NCBI GenBank assembly: GCA_947034885.2
Contig: OX344758.2
Coordinates: forward strand, 13,853,067-13,917,066
Direction of reading: 5' to 3'
Origin: Thuidium tamariscinum
Lineage: Eukaryota; Streptophyta; Bryopsida; Hypnales; Thuidiaceae
Length of the DNA: 64,000 nt
The position numbers and the translations under genes were made by a program. Positions 26,515-38,152 of the stretch are shown in pieces. Each line of letters begins with the position of its first letter. Positions within the stretch are counted from its first letter, which is position 1. Below the pieces are notes generated by a model, which saw only the letters and a list, made by a program, of their open reading frames with translations, did no database searches and had not been told where the DNA came from.

Positions 26515-29398
26515 TTATGATTTGCGAGTATTTTGTCCATTGTCAATAACTGTCATCCACATGGGTCCACCAGAAGATGTTGTGTTTTTTGATGGTCTTG
26601 CTCCAGGAGATCGAGGGGATAGCAAACCAATAAATTTTTGTGGCTTGAAACTATCCAAAGAGATAGACCGTTCAAGGGACATACCTTGGTTGCTTACCAA
26701 AATTTGGTGGAAATCAGTGCCTTTTGTCCAACTTGGGCATTCCTGATCTTCACATATTTCTTTACCTTTTATATGACATGGTATAGGTGGTCTTTTAGGA
26801 CTCTTACCATCCCTAAGATCCATCATACATTTTGTCAACAATTGTGGTGGTGGAGTAGGTGGTCTCTTGGGACTCTTAGCATCTCCAAAATTTGTCATTG
26901 TACTTTTAGTGACCATTTGTGGTGTTACAAATTGTTCATAGTGGGGTTTATATAACGTAAAGTCATTTGAATCCTCATAGGAAGCATGCATTGTTGGTTC
27001 TTGAGTAATGTTATATGGTTGTTGAGGACTTCCATGTGGTGATGTTTTGATATGGTGGTAGTTGTTGTAATTTTGTCCGAGTAGAAATGGTGAAGTTGAA
27101 CTTTGTGTACCTTCATTGTTTAGATTGACATTCAACATTGGTAATGTTGAAGGTCTTGGATAGCTTGGCCTATTTCCTAAAACAAAATTACAAAACACAT
27201 AAACAAAAGTGATTGTTATATTTAATATATTTTTAAAGTTTCAAGTAGATATATTTGGTAGGTTTCAATTGCCAATAGATTGATAATATTAGGTCTCGCT
27301 TAATATGAGTGAATTTTTTAATGTAAACTCATAGAAAGTTGTATTGCACTCTTCAACTTGATTTGTAACTATAAAATTCTACACATTTCAAATATATTAA
27401 GATTGAAGTTTCACAAATTCATTGCACCATATTTGTAACCATGACTAAAATTTGAATTTTTAAGCTCAAATTTTGCATAATATTTTTGGGTGAATTTTTT
27501 TTAGTATACAACTTTGATTATTTATGTGTGTTTTTTAATTCTATCAATTTCAAATTATAAGAAGAAAAGATAAATATTTACCTTGTTGATTCTTTTGATA
27601 CATTTGTAGTCTCCAGTTGTATTGAGCTTGTAGATTAGTAAATCCTTTGTAACCATCAAACAAAGCTTCTTGTGAATTCGAGTCTTCTCTTGATGTAATT
27701 GGTTCAGAATAAATCCCTGGTTTTTGTAATGAAGATAGTGTAGACCATTTTTGAGGAATGATCCCACTTTTCTCCAAATATGCAATGTGCTCAAGAAAAT
27801 TTGGTGGATTGGGAGATTTTATAGGTTTAAAATGAGAGTTCGTTTCACACTTTGTTTTTGGGTTTGTAGATGTAGGACTTGGACATTGAACTTGGCACAT
27901 CTACAATAATAAGAATTATAATCAAGCTTCAAAAAACATTGGCATAGACTATTACTAAATTTCAAAATATGCTAAAAATAATATTCCAAAAAATTAATAA
28001 TATTAAAATAAATACTTGTATCTATTCATAAGTATTTAAATTTTATAAACAAAATGATTTATCATGAAAGAACTAAAATTTCAAAGATCTCTCATTGAAG
28101 TTACTATATTTTTTTTCAAGTACTCCGATTATGACCTTGCTGAATCAAATTGAAAAGATTTAATGCTTTTGTCAATCCTAGTTTTATTTCAATAATTTAA
28201 TATCTAAAATATTAAAAATTTATAGTTTTTGGACATGGAGTAAAGAAACAAATTCAAATAGTTTTGAATAATTATTATTTTAAAATTATAGTTTTGAAAC
28301 ATATCATGTTTTATATTGTATTCACATTCAATAATTCAAATTGAATTAAATTTTTTTTTAATTTTAATTAAATTTTAAGTTCAAACCTTATAAAAGTTCA
28401 ATTGATCACTCATTATTTAGCAATATGGTAGATTATAAAATTATTGACTTGATGTTATGATTTATTAAGGTTCACAAATTTGGAACCTCTTGAGCTGAAG
28501 TGGTAATTGAATTGTTAGGTGAAAAGACTTGAAATAGGTGCCTATGTGACAAATGTGCAGGTCTCACACATTGTACACGAGTTTTGATTTGTTGTTGTGT
28601 ATGGTGAAGCCGTGTAGAATAGCATTCAGTAGTAGGGCATATTGTTGTGCACTCCATACGTGCTAAATGAGTTGGAAACAACTCTATTGGAACATCAACC
28701 AATGTTTCAACTGCACCAATCCATACTTTAATACTTCTGCTTGATATACGCTTCACCTGAAAAACTCCACAAAAAAAAAATTGTTTATTTGAATATAGTA
28801 CAAATCAAGGGAACAATTTTAAAGATTTATTAATCTTCATAACAAAAAATCCATTTCATGATTTTTTTACAATTATTAGAGAATTTTTTTTAAATTAGGA
28901 ACTACAAAAAATTAATACCTGACCAGCAAGCCACTTGCTTTTATTACAACGGACTAAAACATTGTCCCCTTGATTCAAAGATGGTGAAAGTTCAGATTTG
29001 TATTCCAATTTTTTGTTGTTATTATTACTATTGCTACTATTTCTATTGCATTCAATGTTGCAATCTCCAAATCCATGACCAGGGTGATTGCTTTTAGGAC
29101 TATATTGAGTGCAATTTGGCACCAAGTCAATATAGTTGTCTTGGGTTATCCACAATGACCTTGGTATTATCTTCATTGGAGTTGTTTTTATTGGTGGGCT
29201 CAAGACCATGCCTTCTCCAGGACTTTGAGGGGAAATGGGAAAGTCATAGATTCCACGAGGAGATTGTGCACTTGTTCCTTGTCTTCTTGGTGTAGTCGGA
29301 TCAATCTTAGGAATTTCAAGTTTTGGTCGAGGAAACCAATTAGGGTTTACTAATGATGGCCCGTGCATCTTTGTTCTTTCCCACTTTGCTTCATCCAT
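26515..29398 (-). CDS. Ser-Pro-rich protein with a Tudor/Agenet-like segment, family not recognised
   Basis: Four minus-strand exons in phase: 29398-28919, 28756-28487, 27900-27582 and 27176-26515 (1731 nt, 576 residues, TAG/TGA-type stop at 26515). Exon 1 begins MDEAKWERTKMHGPSL and is rich in SP sites (SPRGIYDFPISPQSPGEG), followed by an Asn/Ser run. Residues about 140-195, across the first intron, read GDNVLVRCNKSKWLAGQ then VKRISSRSIKVW and VDVPIELFPTHLARM, which resembles a Tudor/Agenet or SH3-like barrel. Exon 4 has a tandem SPKRPPTPPPQLL / SPKRPPIPCHI repeat and LLSPRSPG. The many S/T-P sites suggest a kinase target. The exon 2 donor (GAG|GTTCCA) is weak and the least certain junction. 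Function unknown; a chromatin or adaptor role would be inference only. Confidence 0.78.
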
Positions 29399-29434
29399 AT
29401 TTAAAGATTTAATTTTGTTATCAATCTAAGTATT

Positions 29435-29581
29435 TTATTTGTAATCCATTTCAAATTTCTTCCCAGTGCCTCTCCATGCCCACCAATTGTGACTATATTG
29501 TTTCCTCAACATCTTAGTTGTTTCTTTTTGCAAGCTTTTAGTTGCCACATTTGCCTTCTTACGTCTATTTTTCATGACCAT
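29435..29581 (-). CDS. 48-codon upstream ORF, in frame with the Tudor-like gene
   Basis: Starts MVMKNRRKKANVATKSL and ends GTGKKFEMDYK, with NWWAWRG just before that. It is basic and Trp-rich, composition unlike random AT-rich frames. It lies directly upstream of the next gene's ATG and in the same frame, separated by TAA and TAG stops. No internal GT donor that would bridge the stops convincingly was found. It could be a real uORF, a missed first exon, or chance. Confidence 0.4.
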   Translation of the reverse strand: MVMKNRRKKANVATKSLQKETTKMLRKQYSHNWWAWRGTGKKFEMDYK

Positions 29582-29599
29582 CTTGTTTGTAATTATTCC

Positions 29600-32500
29600 T
29601 TTTATAGGTGATTTTTTAAATCACCAACAAACCTATAATACAAAATTATAACATTTCATCTTATTATAACTATATCCATATAAATTTGGATATTTACAAA
29701 AAACTTATCATACGAATATACTTGACAATATATCAATCCATTACCATATCCATTTTTTAATAACAATAGTCCAAATGAATTTCTTGAATTTTGATATTAT
29801 AAATAATGATTAAAAAATCAAAAGCTCTAACCTTTTGCATAGTTAGATCAATGATTTTTTCTTAACTTCAAATTGAAAATCATCAAATTTCTTTTGCAAG
29901 TGTTCTCAAAATTACAACTTTTTGTAACTATATTTAGATGCATTGTATAATAATTTAGCAAGTCTATACTTAGCTCAATTTTCTCAAGACTTAAACTTCT
30001 AACAGTGTGCAATGTCATAACTACAAAAATTATCTTTGTGTGAATACATTGAATATATTAGAACATTAGAAAGGTCTTAAATTTGAATTAAAAAATTTCA
30101 ACAATTAGTATTGCCACAAATAGAAATTGATAACATTCACGAATTTGTAAAGGCAAAATCTAAGAGCAATGTGTCCTTAAAAAAGTCTATTAATTTGGAA
30201 GAAATCAATGATTAGAAAGTGTTCAAGAATTCCTAAAATCCATGTTTGACAAAGTAAGACAAAGCAATAGCAATAAAAGAATGAATAGATAAAATTAAGA
30301 AAATACAGTAGACAAAGATGGTAGAATAACTAACCCAACCATAGGTGTATAGAATAGACAAGTGCACTTAGAATCCTACTCTAACTACCACCATCAGTTA
30401 TTCTTGTGGCCAACTCCTTTATCATAATTTTCTTCTCCATATTACATTTTCAAATTGCATTCTTTAACTAAAATTGATCCTCTCATATTTTCAAATCTAA
30501 AGTTTAGTGCCATATAGAATTTTGAAGATGAATAATGATAAAATCAACTAATAATTTTGCCATTTTTACAATAGAAAAGGTATCTATCACATGTGAAATT
30601 CAAGATGTTTGGTTTAGCTTTCATTAAGATTTTAATAAGACTCCATTACTCTCCATATTACTAGTAATGTCCAATTGAAGGTTTTGGGTCCTATTATTAG
30701 ATGGAGAGACCTTTGTAATGAGAATTTTCACACAAATATTTGAGCCTTTAAAATATAGTTGGTAGTACCATCTTTGAGAAACTAGATGAGCCTAAATTTT
30801 TCAATGAAGTATTGATGCACTTCCTAGCTTGCTTTATGATTTGATATTGTAGACAAGATTGAGGCACTTCCTTCAAGGATACAACTTCAAAGTCTACCTA
30901 GCAACTATGATTTGTTTCAAATCATGAATAATTTTGATGGAGTGAAGTTAGGACAAAAATAACAAAAATTAGAAGCCATAGTTGAAATAATGGGATTTTG
31001 AAGTCAAGACGTTAATAACTAAATTTTGAAGAAAAAACAATTGATGAGGGTTTTTATCCAAGAAATTCCAAAACCTTAAAGATTCTTATATAGGATTTTG
31101 GAAAATATTTAGAATTTTTTTTCTAAAGTATAAATCTATAAGCATTTAGGATACTTGGAGGGTTGGTTGATACTTCATTTTTAATTATATGATGTAAATT
31201 ATTTGTCTACCATCTACATTCCATTTCCAAATGCTAAAAAAGATGTCAAATGTTTTCCTAATTTCCAAACTTTTTTTGGTCTATATTTTAGAAATATATT
31301 AAATATCAAAGGTTTCCTAGCAATGGTTTTCTAAAATATCTTTTCAACTTCTTCAATTGAAAGGACACTTTGTCATGTGGGGATTTCAATTTTTGTCATA
31401 GGACTTCAAAATTTGTTTATTTTTGTTGTCACTTAAAACTTTGTTAATTCATTCTAACTTCATTCCACCATTTTAGTCCAAGCTTTGTTATATCATTCAA
31501 ATCCTTGTTTCAATTTTAATCATCGACTTGTCACTTTAAACACATCCCAAATGTACTCCATGGTTACAATTTAGACCCAATATTTGTTGGTATAGAAAAT
31601 TCAAAGGCCTCTTCAAAATTGACTATTTGACTTTGAAGTCGCTCCTTTGAATGTACATTAGAATTTGAACAAAATATGTTTTTTTGTATTGAAGGTTGTT
31701 TTTCAACCCTAGAAACATATTTTAACCTCTAAAGGATTGAATGACTAAATAAAATACTCAAGTGATCTTAAATAGATGTGTATGAAGTCATTCTCTAATG
31801 AATGTTGTTCAAATTTTGGCACAAGGTATGAATATGTACCTCCTAACTAGAAATATATATTTTTTTTCAATGAGGTGTTCAAATCTAAATTATATTGCTA
31901 TGAACTTTGGAGGTAGTTTGTTTAGTATATAGGTGGAGTTGCATGCGTAAAATTCCACCTACAATTTCGAAATATGGCAAATTTGTAATTTATATGATAT
32001 AACATGCAACCATAAAGAATAATTATCAATTATAGTGTAAAAATCTCACTTTCGGAGGAGTTAAAGTCTATTGGCCATATTGAACAAGATTAGACCAAAA
32101 AAAACTCTTCCAACTTCAAATATTCTAATCTTTCAATATGTGCAGTCAAAAAAAATTCTTCATGTTTCCATAGTAGTCTAGTTTGTACAATTGAGTTTTG
32201 ACAAAAACAATTTAGAAAAAAAATCATTTTTTCTTACTACCCTCAAAAATGGTATTTTTTTACTAATTTGAGTCTAAAAAGTGTATTGGTTATTTAAAAG
32301 TTAAAAATACATAGATTTGTTTAGAGTCTTAGGTTAACCTTAAATGAATGAGAGAAAAACTACACTTTGGTTGACTGTAAGGGAAGATTAAAGTTAGGAA
32401 AAATTTTAACATTTTTCCACTCAATCTCTTTGAAGAAACTTGTTTGAACTCAATTTCAATGAATGGTATAGAATACTCTTTCCTAGTAATATTTTCAATT

Positions 32501-32704
32501 TTCCTACATAAGAAAATGGAAATTCTAAATTTTTTATTTTGGAAACTTATACTCATTTCATTTGATTTGATTTTAGCCATAAACTTGCCCAAACCTTAAA
32601 GAATCACTCAAAGTAACTCCTAGGATTGGGACTATAGTGGTTAAAGTTCCATTTTGGTTCCAAGCTATTTTTTGATGGAATGTGGGATAGAAGAAGTTTC
32701 TTAA
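29600..32704. other. AT-rich intergenic stretch
   Basis: No ORF with recognisable content, no convincing spliced exons and no TIR element that I can support. It probably includes the promoter of the minus-strand gene that ends at 26515. Confidence 0.55.
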
Positions 32705-33190
32705 CCTTTAAACAATGCGAGGGGTCATCCAAGAAATCATCTTTTTTGAAACTGTGGAAATCATTGTTATCAAAAAAGTCCAAAAATGTGCATTTGAAGT
32801 CAAAGAACTATAGAAGATCTTCCTTTTCTACCCCTAATTCCAAAGATGTATACATTAGGGGGGATTTGAGGCCTTTAGAGGGTTGTTTTAGGACTCTTTT
32901 TGTAACTGCTGGTGACCTTTAGGCCAACAATTACCAAAAATAAAAAATAAAAAATTGGAGGTCTTGAAATGAGAAAAAAAATCCAAAAAAAATTAATGAT
33001 GTAGCAATCTCTTGACCATGTAGGATTCCTACGATTTTGCGTTCCTACAACAATTTTTGCATTTCCAGATTGTAGGAAATTACAGTCTTTCGGAGGCCTC
33101 AAATCCCCCCTAACGCTTGTAGTTCTGTCCCGCACTCCAAAATGCTCTCTCGTTCATCAACCAAAAAATGGCTTTAGCATCATTTATGGT
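32705..33190. mobile_element. TTAA-flanked (piggyBac-like) element, copy 2, interrupted by a MITE
   Basis: TTAA at 32701-32704 and 33191-33194; ends CCTTTAAACAATGC and, reversed, ACCATAAATGATGC. The interior module (GTCAAAGAACTATAGAAGAT, CTACCCCTAATTCC, TTCATCAACCAAAA, TGGCTTTAGCATCAT) matches the element at 22513-23023. A family G MITE (32855-33113) is inserted within it. Confidence 0.72.
32855..33113. mobile_element. MITE family G, copy 3, nested in the TTAA element
   Basis: Well preserved ends TTAGGGGGGATTTGAGGCCT and, reversed, TTAGGGGGGATTTGAGGCCT: identical over 20 bases. The interior keeps the family's ATGATGTAGCAATCTCTTGA region and GTAGGATTCCTACGA. No unambiguous TSD. Its ends are the best preserved of the family in this window. 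Confidence 0.82.
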
Positions 33191-33194
33191 TTAA

Positions 33195-34790
33195 TGACAA
33201 AAGATTTTACGAGAATACCTAATGAGAGTTGAAGAGTTCTTTGAGGCAACCAATGAGAATTGAAAATTTTTTTGCTCTATAGAAGGCATGTTTATAGAGA
33301 GTAAAGTGGAAAGAGTAGGTAGTATATGCTTTCAACTTTTTTAATTCATAGAATATTGTGAGGTGTCAAAAAATTACTACTATCAAAGGTGGCTAATATT
33401 ATTCTTGAAAAAAAATTATTGTTCAAACAAACTACCTACCATTGTGTTGGCAAAGATGGTGGCATATTTGTATATATCCACCACATTTAGCACATGGCCA
33501 CTATTACACACTCTAGATTCAATACTCTTCAAGTGTGGATGAAAAGCACTATCGGATCTTCACAATATTCACTTCAAATTTGACCCTAGTGTGTTGAGGA
33601 ATGATCCTTGAAACTACTGTTCATCCTAAGATTACTTGTTTTACTTTTTATTTTACTAGATGAATGGTCATTTGGCTAATTATGAACCATGGATGGTGAA
33701 CAATCATGAGGGACTAGGAAATTGAAGGCCCTTCAAAGTAAGGTGGAAAATGACCTACCAATCATTGCTTCAAAAATATTTTGATTAAGGGAAGATGCTC
33801 TTAAATGGAGCAGTCATTAAAGATTGCTTGTAGGTAGGCCATGGAAGTGTGTAGAAGTAGTTTTGAAAATGGCTAAGTTCTAGTGAGGTGGTTAATATGT
33901 CATTCCCAGGGAGCAGTTCAAGACAGTTAGCATTCTATATGGAGTCAGAGATTGCACAGTTTGTCACTCATTAATAAGTCTATTAATATGATAGTAAGAA
34001 GCAACAATATAAGAATCTCTATTTACTTGCCAAGTAACCAAGAAAATTATTACAAAAGCTAGTGTAATAAATGACATGGTGCGCTCTATTTTTGACACTC
34101 TTTGTGCACTTTTCAAAATTCTCATGAGCAAGTTGAATCTACTATAAATTAATTTCTAAACTCATTCACTACATTCTAAGGCATAGTCCAATTCATGATT
34201 GATGCAACCTATGTGCAACAATAGTACTCTATAGACTTAACCTTTTGAAAAATCAGAATTTAATCAACGTGACTCTAAATATTATCCCCCCAAAAGGCTT
34301 CCAATTGTTTCCATTTTTCTATGTATCCGAAAAAAATGGAAAGATTTGAGCGCACTGGTCCATGATTAGATACGTTTTTCTCCTTAGATGAGCGATTTTT
34401 GAGCTTCCTACAATGAGCTCTAGTTTTGATGTTTAGAATAGGCTAGCAAAAACTAAAATGCAATTGTTTGAAAATATAAAAATTATCTTCAAGGATTTGT
34501 CCTCAGGTATTGTGTACTATTTTCCCATAGAAAATTACATGGAAAATTTGAGGGTGCCAAGTTGGGTGTGAGATTGGGTTGGCAGTTGAATATTGCGATG
34601 ATGTCGTTTCTTTGTAGCGGGTGTGTTACATATTTTTGCCAGAGTCACTGGCAGGAAAAAATCGCAGTCCAGATGATAGATCACAAGAAATTAATTGAAA
34701 TTAGATTGAAAGTTGACTGCAGAGTGCAGAGATTGGTTACTGCACAAGTGAGTGGTGACCCAGTTGTCCATTTTTGAAATTGGGGCTAAA
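33195..34790. other. Intergenic stretch, no gene seen
   Basis: Mostly AT-rich. From about 34.56 kb it becomes more GC-balanced; a 71-codon plus-strand ORF (34562-34777) has no recognisable content. This may be the distal 3' flank of the minus-strand gene at 35.4-37.3 kb. Confidence 0.5.
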
Positions 34791-34807
34791 CTGAAGTGAC
34801 GAATTTC

Positions 34808-34813
34808 TTTATT
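34808..34813 (-). terminator. Candidate poly(A) signal of the F-box-like gene
   Basis: AATAAA on the minus strand, about 590 bases beyond the stop codon, at the point where the GC-richer transcribed-looking sequence gives way to AT-rich DNA. Confidence 0.35.
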
Positions 34814-35398
34814 TGTATGAGTACAGTACTTGGCGCACATCAAACTCCGAGGCTTTTGTGAGGATATGAGAGTTGGTTGATGTGAAACAGGTGAGAAGGA
34901 AATTACTTAATTTCTATTCTGGTCATAATAACAATATATTTAGCACAAGCAGCGCGTCACTGGTTGAAATCCAAGATAAGTACCTCAAGATCCGAGCCGT
35001 GCACAGAACAGTCTCCAAGGTTGCAAATCAGGTGTGCGCAAAAAAACAAGTTAACGGGATGGCTCTTGAAACATCATACACAAGCTTATACATCAAAATA
35101 CAAATCGTACTGGTACAATATCAAAGTACTCGGGAAAGGAAATGCCGCGATTCCGACGGAGGTGTACACTCGAAGGACATGGTCTCTATAGCTCGTAATT
35201 ACAGGTATATACAAGACGGGGGTCCTCGACTATGAAGATTCCATACCTCTGGACCAGCTGCAAAAATCTTTCTACGGCCTGCTCTTCCTTTCGCCAAGAG
35301 AGCGAAAGAAAAGAATAGTCGAACTGAACTAATAGTGTTACAAGGTGTGGGTATTAACAAACTACTCCTGCAGGGTAGAAATGATCGTTTTCAAAAAG

Positions 35399-37274
35399 TC
35401 ACGATAGCATCGACACTTCAAAGTTCGTGAACTTGTGAATCAATCCTTCACCGTTGCAATAAAAGTGTTGCGCGCCGGTAGAAGAGTCTGTGAGCTTGGC
35501 TACTTCAGCAACAGCCTCCGCCATTTCCTCGTCAGTTAACTCTTCCTCTTCGTCGTCACTGTCGGAGTCCTCGGTCCAGCTCCCACCTAAAACACCACAT
35601 TGAAAGGTCAACAGCAGCCAGATATGTCTACGCAAAGATAACAACTCTACCTCACTGGTCCAGAGCACTCAGAAAAAAAAGGGGACTTCAATTATTTTCA
35701 CCTAATAGATCACTGTAATTGTGCAGACATTAGACAGAGGCTTTCATTACTTTCCAGAAAATATCAAAAATTGAATGCGCAGAAAATTATGAGATCCAAA
35801 ATCCATGAAACGAGGAAATACCTGTTGAGCATACAATGTCAGCAGACTGGGCTTCTCCGGAGCATAGAGAGTCTGCGGCACTTCCTCCGCTGACTCTTGA
35901 GTGGCGGATGATGAAATCACCATCCGAGCTGCTTCGCAAGATGCCATCTACACCGGGAACAATAACACCGCGAACCTCCACAGGCGCCCCTCCGTTTTCT
36001 TCAATAAGCTTCGAGACCAACCTGTTTGGAACAACGGCGATTACACCGCAGGTAGTAACATTTGCACCGACTTCTTGACGGTCGCGGAAAACCTCAAAGG
36101 CGGTGTCATCATCATGAATGACACAGCTCGTACGCAAAACCGCACACTGAATACCACGATACGTCAGAACCAAATCACTATGGCCAAACTGTTCCACGAT
36201 CTTTCGGAGCTCCATTTGCTTGCTGTAGTTGGACCTCCCTTGGAAGAATAGGCAGAAGCTGCATATCAAACGAACAAGAGCTCAGAAAACGCTGTTGGTT
36301 ATTCGAAGCCAAGAAGTAAAATTCCGATCGAAAATTGTAGTGATGCTGCTCTTCCGGAGGCTCTATCAGAAGCTACCAATTTCGCCATGATACGACAAGG
36401 AACGCTTGGAACTGCAGACAATCGTAAAGAAAAATCCAACTCTAACACTTCAAAAAATAATAGGACTGGTCAAAGTGCACATACGGGTCCAGGATGGTCA
36501 CATCTCCAGAAAAGTGCAAATTTGTGGAGGACTCGAGCGGCGCAGCATGCAATGAACCGTTCAACGCGGCCTTGAAGCTCGAACGCCAGTTTTCCTCCTC
36601 CACAGCTTTCACAACAGATTTCTCTTTCGCTCTCCAGCTCCACAGCACATCCCGGGAACACAATTCATGATAGTGTTTGTTAACCTGTGAAATTGAGAAG
36701 ACAGTCAGCCAAACCGTCTAGCATACATGCCAAACGCATGAGAGGACGTACAACTTGCCCTCACATTGCTCATACTCTAAAAGATTTTAACTAATGGCGA
36801 ACACAGGTCATCGCTGCTAGGCATAATATGTCGCACGTGTTTCAAGACATTAATATACTCTGCGAGAATAGGAGAATTGATGTGAAAAATCTCCGAGCTC
36901 TCTTCAAAAGCTCGATTAAGCACCTGCGCGAGCCGGCAAAGATCGGAGGTAGACAACGACCGAGAGACACGCTCAAGAAGGCAAAGCTCCAAAGCCTCCC
37001 ATCCTCCAGCCGATTTCCGGACCGGCTCGATAGCCTCATCATCTTTGGTCGGAGTTCCAGGCCGAAAAGCATCGAGTTCAGCAACTCCCTCCATAATATG
37101 GCCTCTCTTCACTACTTCCGACTCCCCAGTAGTCTCCACACTACCGTCCACACGAACGCAAATCCTTTTACTCCGAGGCACTTCGCCATCCGGCTCTCTA
37201 CTCCTCAAACACGTGCGGAACGCTTGGTTGAGCGGCGAAACCAAAGGCGCCATGCTCTTTGTCATGATAGTCAT
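35399..37274 (-). CDS. Protein with an F-box-like segment and acidic C-terminal tail
   Basis: Four minus-strand exons in phase: 37274-36792, 36684-36449, 36258-35822, 35586-35399 (1344 nt, 447 residues, TGA). The segment across the first junction reads IMPSSDDLCSPL then VNKHYHELCSRDVLW (residues about 150-176), which looks like the C-terminal half of an F-box (LP..DL....V.K.W..LC.D..LW). The middle (exons 2-3) has DPYVHFDQSYYFLN, KIVEQFGHSDLVLTYRG and VEVRGVIVPGVDGIL and should be a folded beta-rich domain that I cannot name. The tail is acidic (DSDSDDEEEELTDEE) then ends FTNFEVSMLS. If the F-box is real it would bind SKP1 in an SCF ubiquitin ligase; the substrate is unknown. The first donor (TTA|GTTAAA) is weak. 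Antisense ORFs here, one of 190 codons, are shadows. Confidence 0.78.
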
Positions 37275-38152
37275 AATTCTCTAACCCCGGCAAACAAAGA
37301 ACGCAAGAATGCTACTACAAATAAACCAACGCCCTCTCAACGCTCTCTACACCGAACGGCACCTAAACTACAACATCCAGCTCCAAAAAAACAGCACTAG
37401 TAAGCCTCTTCACATTCCACTACTAAAGTTACGATCTCCAACTTCTCTCAAACATAGAACACATGAACACCTCTGATCAAGTTCGTGCCACAACCAAGAA
37501 CCTTCAAAAAGAAAGAACCAACGTAAGGCTCCACACTAGCTGGCGCACAGAGGATTCAACGAAATCGCAAGGAAAGCAAGACCGCAGCTAAAAATAAAAC
37601 AGAAGCAATGGTAATAAGTTCCTTCCGAACTCAGTCCAATTCTTCTCAAAGAAAAAACCTCCAAACTCTCAACGGCTCTCTTCCTCGAACGGAACGTCCG
37701 CTTCCAAAACAGCACTAAAACAGCTTCAAATACAATTTCGGCACAAACGCCGCTGATCACTCGCCAAGATCAAGAACGTGCAAATACCGCGATAACACTA
37801 CTCCTAAATAACGCAATATGATCGACGAAACGGAGAGTTTGAACTTCAGATCGAGAGCAAGAGAGAAGCTCGCGACGGGGACTGCGAAGATCGTCGGATG
37901 AGAGTGAGGCGATTGAGGAGAAGGCTTCTGGACAAATGGTAACTGGTAAGCTCAGTTCAAACTTCAAAGGGAGCAGGAAAGCAGCGAAGTGACGGTAGGC
38001 GACCAGCTTATTATAACGTCTTCGTAGATACGCTTGCATTGATTGATGGGCTTTTCTCGGCAAAGAATAATTGTTAATGCTTTTTTCCCTTCTTTTAATT
38101 TCTTTCTTTTTCCTTTTCCTCTCTTTTTTCTTTCTCCTTTCCTTCTCTTTTA
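37275..38152 (-). promoter_or_regulatory. GC-richer 5' leader and promoter region of the F-box-like gene, with a pyrimidine tract
   Basis: The sequence between the ATG and about 38.06 kb is GC-balanced and contains a 97-codon minus ORF (37770-38063) without recognisable domains, probably leader sequence. At 38081-38152 the plus strand is almost pure C/T (GA-rich on the sense strand), a composition often found at plant promoters. No TATA box was identified. Confidence 0.5.

Noticed and set aside
29426-29437. Reading TAA/TAG as sense codons to join the upstream ORF with the Tudor-like gene
   Set aside because: Other genes in the window use TAA or TGA as ordinary stops and look like standard-code plant genes; a recoded genome is not supported.
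36828-37400. 190-codon plus-strand ORF
   Set aside because: It is antisense to the first exon and leader of the F-box-like gene; the minus-strand frame gives a phase-consistent four-exon gene, so this is a shadow.
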